Assembly: GCF_964340395.1 (NCBI RefSeq)
Contig: NC_135551.1
Location: 20,482,003-20,546,002 of the forward strand
DNA from: Glandiceps talaboti
Taxonomy: Eukaryota; Hemichordata; Enteropneusta; Spengelidae
Reading direction: 5' to 3'
DNA length: 64,000 bases
A program made the translations under genes and the position numbers. The stretch's first letter is position 1, and each line of letters opens with the position of its first letter. A model generated the notes under the pieces. That model worked only from the letters and a program-made list of their open reading frames with translations. It did no database searches and was not told the origin of the DNA. Positions 49,365-64,000 of this stretch are shown here, in pieces.

Positions 49365-52300
49365 AATAAACTGATTGACTGGGAATATCTGTTTATGTTT
49401 CAGCTAACTTGATTTTCTTAAACATGTTATACTCCTTGTATGTAAAGTACAATTCCAGGTAATGGTTGTTTGACAGAAGCACAAAACTACGTATTGTGTA
49501 AAACCACAATTACCTAGTAATAAAGATTCCTAAGTTATGTGTTTCGTAAGGAAACTGCAAAACCTAGAGGCATATTAGTGTTTATAATTGTATTAATATT
49601 TATGTAAGTCCCCTCCACACTATGAGCACCACTTTAAGGAGTTCTCCTTTTTAGTTTTGTTGTGACAATTATCTTTCTTACATTAATGTACCACTGGCCA
49701 AAGAAGCTAAAGTCAAAACTGACGTATAGTAGACAATAGCTTATACTAACAGCGAAGTATAAGCAAATTTTCATTCAATGTAAAATGAATGCATATGCTG
49801 GCGATTATTTAATAAAGTCAAAGACAGAATTTACCTAGAATATTTTGACAAGCTTACATTCACATGTACTAGGGTGTATTTTAATTGCGAACAGAAAACA
49901 GTATTTGCTTGAATTTAGGTTAGTGCCTAAATGTCATGAATGAAATGTTTAAACACGATCTAAGCAATTATTTAAAATAATACATTCATAAATGTGTGGT
50001 TCAGAATAAATGTTATTCGATGAAAAAGTGATGAGTCGTTTTGAAATTAGTTTATATTCTTGTTTTAAACACATAGAAATATTCACCCCCCCCCACCCCC
50101 ACCATTATGTATGGACCCAATTTAATCTTTTCCCCCCGAGAATGACATCTTTAATATATTATATATAGCAGTCCTGTAAAAGAAATTTGTCAAAAGAACA
50201 CTAGCATGTGCTATGAGAATGTCTCCTGCAAAGCCCCGGAGTAAGATATGGATTTCTTCCAGTTGTAATGATACCAGCCTAATGCAAAGGCGCCAGTTTC
50301 ATCAATGTATGCTTTTAACTTGGTAATTGAAAGTCTTTTCCATAACATTTACCTTAAGGCTACATTATTTATTAGTTTGGAAAGTATCGTACTCCTGTAT
50401 GGCTAGTGAGGGGAAGAACATTCATGAATTTACAAAGGCCTGCAGTGTGGGCTGGACACATATGTAATACTAACAGCACGTTGCCAATCCAAAAATGTAA
50501 TTCTAATAGGTAGATATCAAGTTGTGTCGTTGAAAAAGCCAGCTGACATTCATTTCCATGGATTTTAGCTATTCAGTCAGAGATAACTGAACATTAAAGC
50601 ATGGCGAGATAGGCAAAACAAGCAGGACTTTTACACCGATTTGTAAATAGTAAACTACGCAATGTCGTCTACTTTGACCTTTAAAGAATGAGTCTACTTT
50701 GACCTTTTTAAGAATGAAATGAAGACATTTTCGTTTAATGAGGATTAACGATATACGGTCTTATTTCTGTTTCTTATTTCTTATTTCTGTTTCAAATAAC
50801 TCACTCAGCTCTAAATAACGCATGAGAAATCGAATCTCCAACATACATAACACATGTAAAGTTAACTAAATGCAATCCATAGTTAAACCAACTACAGTCC
50901 ACCGCAGGTCAGTGTTCTCTGTCTTAGCAAGTAAAGCATGCCAATGCGACCAATGGATATGAAATGCTGAACCATCAGATTATGAACTACGCAGTAGAAT
51001 GTACTATTATTGCGTCACTACACAAAGACAATAAGTGTTTGATTGAATGAGATAGTCCATTGAAGTGACCGTCTCCCCCAATCTAACACTTCAGGATCAT
51101 TGCAATTGAAAAACTCAACACAAGATAAAACCTACCGTCAACTACGTGAATCAATGTGGATAAAAAAAAACTAGATACACTCAACAATGGCATCAATAGT
51201 AAACAGTAACATTGCAACCAATAGTCACCGGTAGTCAACAGCTGGCTGAGTGAAATATTCATACCATTCCCGGACAAGAACATTATCTTGCAGTACAATA
51301 ACTACTATCTAAAGTGTAACAGAACTTGATTTGTTTGACAGAACTGGAGACCCACCGATGAAGAGGAGTTGTATGGTTTACGATATTATATATACAAGAT
51401 AACATTTAAAGCATGCATAATAATTGTATGCGTTTATACAGGCACACGTTTTGAGTGTTTAACAATCGAACCGATAACCTTGGTAGCTACATCAACTTTC
51501 AGGTAACAGTTTCCCTCCACATTAGTTGTTTCTACATAAACTCAATGACGCTGTGTAACAAAATTTGAAATGTCTGTCGGCAATCAACAAAGCGAATGGT
51601 ATCTCTTGATTTCCAAGGAAACATTTCTACATCCTCAATGATATTTTTTTTTCATTTTTCACATAACATGCATTCTGTTATAAACCAATATTCATATTAA
51701 TTGCTTTAAAGTCAGTAAATGAATGTTCTTAGGTTTCTCGCCTTGGGCACTTTTTTAATTCCTTAAATATAAATATCTAACGTTGTCCCCGTGGGTTGGA
51801 TCTAAAACCAAAAAACCTTTTAAATTTTTTTCAAATAACCTGTCGTGAACCCTTGTGATATGGGAGAGAGTATACCTGTACAAAGTATTGTGAACCACTA
51901 TCTTAAAATAGACAATTTCAGCATTTTCGTAACATGTTCGTAACGAGATTATTGGAGTGTATACATAAACATCAGAATTGAAACATCAGCAAGAAATTGT
52001 ATTCACTGCCGTTTAGGTATTTGCAACTAGATGTCACATTTTCTTACAAGCGGAGAAATCACCCAAGGTAAAGTAATTATCTTTTTTTTTTCTGTAAACA
52101 CTCCATCGACAATTCTTGACTTTTACTTGAATGTCAAAGCACTGCATATCTTGTTTCATATACGTCACACTTCTTACACTGTTCAACATTTCATAGCTGA
52201 CGGCATATAGTGATCTGGATGCTTTAACGATAAAGGGCAATTTACTACAGAATCAATGCGGACGTCTTTTACTTCTTGTGATATTAATCGGTGTTTACAT

Positions 52301-53942
52301 GTACCTCGTCACTCATAATACCTCTTTATATGTATTGTATATTATGGCTGTAATATCGATACAGTGGGAATAAGGCTTGTTCTTATCAAGGTCTTACAAA
52401 TTCAGTTCAACACCCTGCCTGTTAAATCTTGATTTATTGTGTAATAGTGATGATTGTAAGTGGTGTATGTCGCCATGGTGGAAATATCACTTCTTGTTGG
52501 CACAGATATAACTCGTGTGTTTAGCATAGTTAAAGTAATGAGGGTATTGCATGGCTCAGTAAAATGGAACTGTAAGTCGCCTTTTAAAAGTGAATTTCGG
52601 CGGTTATGAGAGCAATGAAAAGAAACAACCTTGGACAAGATAAAAGTGCATGAACAGGATTCTGTGTAATACTAATCAGATTGCAAGGATACTTTCAAAA
52701 ATTAGTGTCATGACGCGCTCGTATATCTCCAGGTATCCACTGTTGATGAAAGTTGCTGACTAAAGGAAACCTTTATAATACTAATTTATCAAAATAAAAT
52801 GAATATTAAGTACGCCGTGCATTTCCTGGCGATATAACAAACTTAACGATATAAAATAGTTCATGCAATAAGGGGCGACGTCAAAAGATCGATGTTTACA
52901 AAAAAAAACTTAATTGCTTTAGTTTGGGGGTGGGGGGGGGGGTTGGCCAAATTAATTTCTCAACCGTCAAAAACGATTTAATGTGACAGTCATACTTGGC
53001 ACATTTAGTACGATTTCAAGGCTGCGTTTACCTATAGCACTGCGTACAGTCGGTCCGATTTATCAGCGGTACGCGGTTCAGCTTTCAAATTTGCTGCAAA
53101 ATAGGTATTTGGGAACGAGGTGCAAAGGAAAGCGCAACGAAATTGTGGCATGCCAAATACAAAAAGGACCGACGGTCATTAGCCGAGTTCATGTCCCAGG
53201 AGGTCGAGTCGAAACAATTTATTTTGAAATACGTTAAAAAATATGTTTGAAAGTTAACGAAGTCACAGTGGGTACGTGATTTGAGCCGATCGTTCAATCG
53301 TAGTGGGAACTTTTAAAGGACCTTCACGATAATTGATTTCAATAGACTATGTGGAGAGGACGTTGCCAAAATCCACCTACGCGAAGGTTCTAAGTTAGGC
53401 CACGTTGGGGTATAAGTTATAACGTGAAACTAATACGAATGTAAATCCGGAAATTACCGATGAGATGTCATGTTTGATGTGACCTCTCAACTTGGACTAA
53501 ATTGTCGTAGATAGCATGATATTGCGAATGTTTATTTCGACACTCGCAACAAGTTGATCGTTCGACTGATGTTGATTCAATCCTTCTTGAAAATCAAAAG
53601 TTCGATCGCCTGAAATAATTATTCAGCAATAATTATTCAGCAATAATAAAAGCATGAGAACTGGTAAATACAATTTCTAGTTGAAACTATGTTTTGCAGA
53701 GACAGTAAAATGTTTTACAGTTTGAATTGCAATGTTACTACATATAGTTCTTTACTCCAGTGAAAATGGTTACTTCATCCGATCTAATCTTTGGAATGGC
53801 CTTTAATGGGAAGTGGTATCCTGCTGTTTGCAAAACATCTTGTCAAGTTTTATGAATCAAATCTATTATGTACAATCAATTTAGTCGAACTAGTTAACAA
53901 AGGCGATTCCTACACTTTCCCGACCGGCCCTGTATTTTTCAG
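49365..53942. other. anonymous non-coding sequence
   Basis: About 4.6 kb without a recognisable exon. It includes G- or C-homopolymers near 50087-50098 and 52925-52942, and short tandem duplicates near 50680-50715 (TCTACTTTGACCTTT) and 53617-53646 (ATTATTCAGCAATA). Upstream exons of the terminal exon at 53943 may lie here, unrecognised. Confidence 0.4.
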
Positions 53943-54073
53943 TTAAACAAAAATCATCCGATCAAAGTGTTGCTGATGAGCCTACACCCACTCACGAAAT
54001 GTCTCCCATTTCAGAAAAGAAAGAAAGTGAAACCATACATACCAGTATTAGTAATCTATGTGACGACGTGTAA
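53943..54073 (+). CDS. terminal exon of an unknown gene
   Basis: Follows a CCTGTATTTTTCAG acceptor (AG at 53941-53942). After two bases of a split codon it reads KQKSSDQSVADEPTPTHEMS, then PISEKKESETIHTSISNLCD and DV before TAA. The 43 residues are hydrophilic and Ser/Glu/Thr-rich like a disordered C-terminus. An AATAAA hexamer follows 31 bases after the stop. Acceptor, open frame, stop and polyadenylation signal occur in correct order and spacing. No upstream exon was identified, so product and function are unknown. Confidence 0.5.
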
Positions 54074-54103
54074 ATTCAGTGTTGTTGTGTTCTGTTGGTT
54101 TTA

Positions 54104-54109
54104 AATAAA
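54104..54109 (+). terminator. polyadenylation signal
   Basis: AATAAA in TTTTAAATAAAAGTATTTTT, just downstream of the terminal exon's stop codon, on the same strand. Confidence 0.5.
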
Positions 54110-54238
54110 AGTATTTTTCTGAGAATGGTTTTCTTTTTTTATTTATAATTCAGTATTATATTGGTACGTTGTTTGAAAGTGGAAGCATACATTATGAGTC
54201 TGAAACGATTTTCAATTTTAGGTCAAGTTAAATTAGAT

Positions 54239-54266
54239 GGGGGTGGGGTGGGGGGGGGGGTGGGGT
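54239..54266. repeat. G-rich tract
   Basis: Runs of G4 to G10 interrupted by single T's (GGGGGTGGGGTGG then G10). Four or more G-runs in under 30 bases could form a G-quadruplex on the plus strand. Confidence 0.6.
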
Positions 54267-54316
54267 CTGGGACCTAAGTTAAGCAATTAAGTTAGATATA
54301 TTATATTGCACTTTTG

Positions 54317-54577
54317 ATGTTGCCCCTAAAATTGGCTTGGGTAATCAACTTACTCGTGGTTACGTTAATGATACCTGTTATATGTGAGAGTATTATTGGG
54401 TACTTAAAGAATGTAGTTCAGCGAGCAGCTTGCAAACAGACCAGTAACTACGCATGTGCAAAAACTCGGTACGCAATTCAAATTTGTAGCTACGGTGAGC
54501 GTTGTTACAACTGGTTTTATCGTAAAAAAAACACGATAATGTCTCAACCCGATATTGTTATAAAGATGTACAGATAA
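54317..54577 (+). CDS. putative small secreted cysteine-containing peptide
   Basis: An ATG frame of 86 residues starting MLPLKLAWVINLLVVTLMIP, a charged residue then a long hydrophobic stretch ending VICES, as in a cleavable signal peptide. The rest has four cysteines (AACKQ, YACAK, QICSYG, ERCYN) and a basic, aromatic-rich end (WFYRKKN). That would suit an exported peptide with two disulfides. There is no intron, no recognised family and no clear promoter beyond a TATATTATATT about 15 bases upstream. It begins about 210 bp past the polyadenylation signal of the preceding exon. A chance ORF is quite possible. Confidence 0.3.
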   Translation: MLPLKLAWVINLLVVTLMIPVICESIIGYLKNVVQRAACKQTSNYACAKTRYAIQICSYGERCYNWFYRKKNTIMSQPDIVIKMYR

Positions 54578-54964
54578 AGTATCAAAATTAACCGATAATG
54601 AATCAGTTGACCAACGATACAGTAATATCTGTTACCGATAGTTGTAGTAATAATTTTTAACCGAAAATGTATCAATTATGTCTTCAAATTTGAAAATGCC
54701 ATTAGCATTCAGTGAAGGCCCTTCAGTTTACTTGTTGTAGAAATTGAAGCTTTTTGAAATCACAACACGAGACACTTCTATGTTAATATGTATGGAGAAG
54801 AAATTTAGATTTTCTTTAGTCAGCGTTGCCGCAGTGTCACTTTGATACCTGCTCTTACAACCCATACGACACAATGTCCCGGTATACTTATTCCTTTCCA
54901 TGGGGAGCATAAATCAATTAGTTAGCGTATATGATTTAATCATTCATTGCGTTTTCTTACCATG
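54578..54964. other. anonymous non-coding sequence
   Basis: Nothing recognised. Confidence 0.35.
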
Positions 54965-55133
54965 CCATTCGTAAAGCTACACACACAAGTCTGCATGTTG
55001 ATGATTCAGTATACCTCATAGTGGACACTATTGAGAAGTTAGTAATTCTATGTAACAAATTACAAAATGATTCAGTTGCTGCCAAAGCAGGCTTAACTTT
55101 AAACACACCATGTTGCTCCGTTTGACTTTTGCC
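54965..55133 (+). pseudogene. retrotransposon RT motif relic (YADD-like region)
   Basis: The plus frame reads HAIRKATHTSLHVDDSVYLI, then VDTIEKLVILCNKLQNDSVA and AKAGLTLNTPCCSV before a stop. HVDDSVYLI corresponds to the catalytic Y-A-D-D box followed by VLLA, and EKL--L-NKL---S---GL-LN to the next RT block in LINE-type enzymes. The two Asp residues survive. Only about 56 codons are recognisable. The opposite strand is also open over the same bases, but the RT reading explains the motif order better. Confidence 0.55.
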
Positions 55134-55786
<653 letters not shown>

Positions 55787-55811
55787 TTGGTAGTACTGGA
55801 ACTCTTTCTTG

Positions 55812-55854
55812 GTTGTAACTCGGAGTTTCACGCATAGTGCGATCATCAGACAAC
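55812..55854 (-). ncRNA. hammerhead-ribozyme-like motif in the PLE 3' region
   Basis: On the minus strand: GTTGT, CTGATGA, T, CGCA-CTA-TGCG, T, GAA, ACTC-C-GAGT, T, ACAAC. GTTGT/ACAAC forms stem I (5 bp). CTGATGA is the conserved first box. CGCA/TGCG forms stem II, with a T-T mismatch at the position usually G-C. GAA is the second box. ACTC/GAGT forms a 4-bp stem III closed by one base. The cleavage triplet would be GTT, an allowed NUH. Small stem III with the ends in stem I is the minimal type I form reported for Penelope-like elements, which is thought to act as dimers. Activity is inferred only. Confidence 0.7.
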
Positions 55855-56055
55855 TCTGAGGCCTACTCTCTGGATGTGCTGTACATATAGAGTTTAGACA
55901 ATAGAAATACCATCACTATTGTCTGTGTCGGTGGGTTGGTGTTGTATGTGTGGAGGTGTTGGTTGTTATTGTGTGAGGTATTGGGTGCGGACAAGTAAGT
56001 GTTGGCGGGTTGTTACATGTTGGGCTTTGATGTTCCGTTAGTTAATGGGTTTAGT

Positions 56056-62197
<6,142 letters not shown>

Positions 62198-62250
<53 letters not shown>
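62198..62250. repeat. (TA)n microsatellite
   Basis: About 26 TA units, directly next to the possible solo retroelement end. Confidence 0.95.
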
Positions 62251-62252
<2 letters not shown>

Positions 62253-62395
62253 TATTGTTTACAGCTGTAAGAGTCTCACTGGAGAGAACAGTGCTCAATG
62301 CAACATTAGTGGTAGACCATTATAATTTAATTTTACCAATCGACTGATGATCGCTGAGGAAGCGGAGTAACGACTTATAACATACTTATTCTTTT
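62251..62395 (+). mobile_element. possible solo Penelope-type terminal segment with degenerate hammerhead
   Basis: Begins against a TA tract. About 90 bp in, it has CTGATGA (62344-62350), then TCGC/GCG stem II around loop TGAGGAA, then GAGTAACGACTTATAAC in place of an intact GAA box. The TGATCGCTGAGGAAGCG core is identical to the fragment in the GPCR intron. The arrangement, a hammerhead-like core within about 100 bp of a TA tract, parallels the 3' end of the Penelope-like element at 55.8 kb. No coding region is attached. Confidence 0.4.
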
Positions 62396-64000
62396 GAGTT
62401 AAGTCTATATATCTATATAATAGTATCATAGTATCATAAGAAATTGCACACTGCATTCGTTTGTATCCGGTATTAAAATGTGATTAAAAGAGAATATATT
62501 GAAATAGTATGTACAATTGATAGTTTTCACTTTTTGCTCATGTCATCTCACAACATATTTTAATACCTTGCTTACAGCTAATCGTATTATATCTGTGATA
62601 AAAACGTATTGATTGGCTATGAGAGCATCAGTAGAAGCCTGTTATCCCGAGGGATTATATGCAACAACTATTTCTGAAGAATGAAACCCGTGAAAAGTAA
62701 TTGCTACATAACAACACGATGGGTCATAATCTGCCCATAGTTAAATCATCGAAAATAATCCCGTGGTACATGACTAAAACCATAGGGAGAAAGGAATACT
62801 AGTACACGTCACTATAGATCACTAGTTCACACTAGTAGAAAAAATAGTACAGTTTACGACACTTTCCGTACTATAGTTCAGATTGAGTTCAATTCTGTAC
62901 TTTTATGCTGATGAGGTGGACGTTTCTGTACTTTCCCATTAGCGCCTGTCTAATCGGATTATACTCGATCTGAAAAATAGTTCAGATTGCGAGTCGGAAG
63001 TGATTTGAATACATTTGCATTTAGTTCAGAATATATTCATGAGTTCACCCCCATAACCGGGCAGTAAACAAATGAATATTCAAATCTACCGTGCTTGCAA
63101 TCAATACGTACATAAACGCTATACGTGTAGCTAGTGTATTCGATACATATGTATGTATATAAGCAGGCTTATGATATGAACTACATGGTTAGGACGTACG
63201 TAGATTGTAATATCACAGGGCTCATTTTGAAATAAATGTTCGTAGTACGCCTTTTCATTATGCACTACATACCGCCACCACTAAACGTGTTTCACATTTC
63301 TACGCGTTTGATGCATAGTAATACAGATTTAGATGACATGACAATCGTTTCCAATAATAGTTTAAAATTGGGCCACAAATATTGCTAGTGTATGGAGCTT
63401 CTTAACAAACCTGACCGGCCAATAGCGTCAACAAACTCACAGTAGAGACGTGCTGACAGATTTGAGTCTGTGGACATTATTTCTAGCTAAGTAAAATTGA
63501 GTGACTATTGGGAATATTATATGGCATCCATGTCGTCCATGTCGTCTATAGTTTCTGACTGACCGTGTTATGTACAACGTAACGCTGAACGAAATACGGT
63601 CCATCAGGAATTAACTAGACTAACCTCTATGGGAATAGTATTCTTGTCCATGTGTCGTTTATAGAACAATTAAGTGTTAGGGTGTGATCTTCACAGTAAT
63701 AAACAAGCCTTTAGAAGAACAACAGGTATTCACGCCTCAAATATCTTGGGCATCATCCAAATTACGATCATGAGCACCAAAGTAAAGGAAATACTTAATG
63801 ACGTTCGGCATGCAGAACCCCCCCCCCCCGGGCCCGTACCTATGGGTACATGCCCGGCATCCATGTAACTGTTATATCACTCTACGTGACGATTCTGAGG
63901 GCCCTCATCTCTTATTCTCTTGTTTTATTTCAATTATACTCATAACTCCTGTTTTTATAGTATAACTGTACAATTGGCTTCGATCAGTGCATTCCAGATT
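62396..64000. other. anonymous non-coding sequence
   Basis: No gene recognised. A C10 homopolymer followed by a GGGCCC palindrome lies near 63820-63836, and a TGTCGTCCA-type short tandem lies near 63530-63548. Confidence 0.4.

Noticed and set aside
51083-51298. Missing N-terminal/TM1 exon of the GPCR
   Set aside because: The frame is hydrophobic but lacks the GN-V of TM1 and the LA-AD of TM2, and has no suitable donor.

Overview
This is an AT-rich, repeat-laden stretch of an animal nuclear genome. Introns with GT/AG borders, a class A G-protein-coupled receptor, LINE, Penelope, Tigger and THAP-type transposon remains, a tRNA-derived SINE and long di- and tetranucleotide microsatellites all point to a metazoan, most likely a marine invertebrate. 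I cannot name the species. There is no prokaryotic gene organisation, and most short ORFs are chance or microsatellite reading frames.

The best-supported host gene is a peptide-type GPCR on the minus strand. Three exons are visible: 46013-46465 (TM3 to the third intracellular loop), 45321-45536 (TM6-TM7) and 39905-40147 (helix 8 and C-tail with stop). All junctions are phase 0. The exon or exons for the N-terminus and TM1-TM2 were not found. Other possible host pieces are a terminal exon with polyadenylation signal (53943-54073, plus), a small ORF with a signal-peptide-like start and four later cysteines (54317-54577, plus), an orphan exon at 7791-8058 (minus), and two weaker exon candidates at 22463-22779 and 28906-28948 (plus).

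Region by region: 1-7.8 kb has no recognised gene. 7.8-15.9 kb is a minus-strand graveyard: an orphan exon, a four-exon THAP-domain transposase pseudogene, a LINE relic, a Tigger/pogo DDE pseudogene and a broken C2H2 zinc-finger fragment. 16.4-20.1 kb holds a small inverted-repeat element and a diverged repeat present as two direct copies and one inverted copy. 20-39 kb is mostly anonymous, with a LINE tail (31.3 kb), a tRNA-SINE (36.2 kb), a second inverted-repeat element (38.2 kb) and a degraded duplicate of the 8 kb exon region (29.3 kb). 39.9-46.5 kb is the receptor, whose 5.2 kb intron contains a roughly 400-bp tandem duplication. 48.4-49.4 kb is a LINE C-terminal relic and 55.0 kb an RT-motif relic. 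55.65-57.95 kb is a Penelope-like element flanked on both sides by (TA)n, with a hammerhead-ribozyme fold in its 3' part; 62.2-62.4 kb looks like a solo terminal piece of a related element.

All identifications come from reading the sequence and recalling family motifs; no database search or folding program was run.
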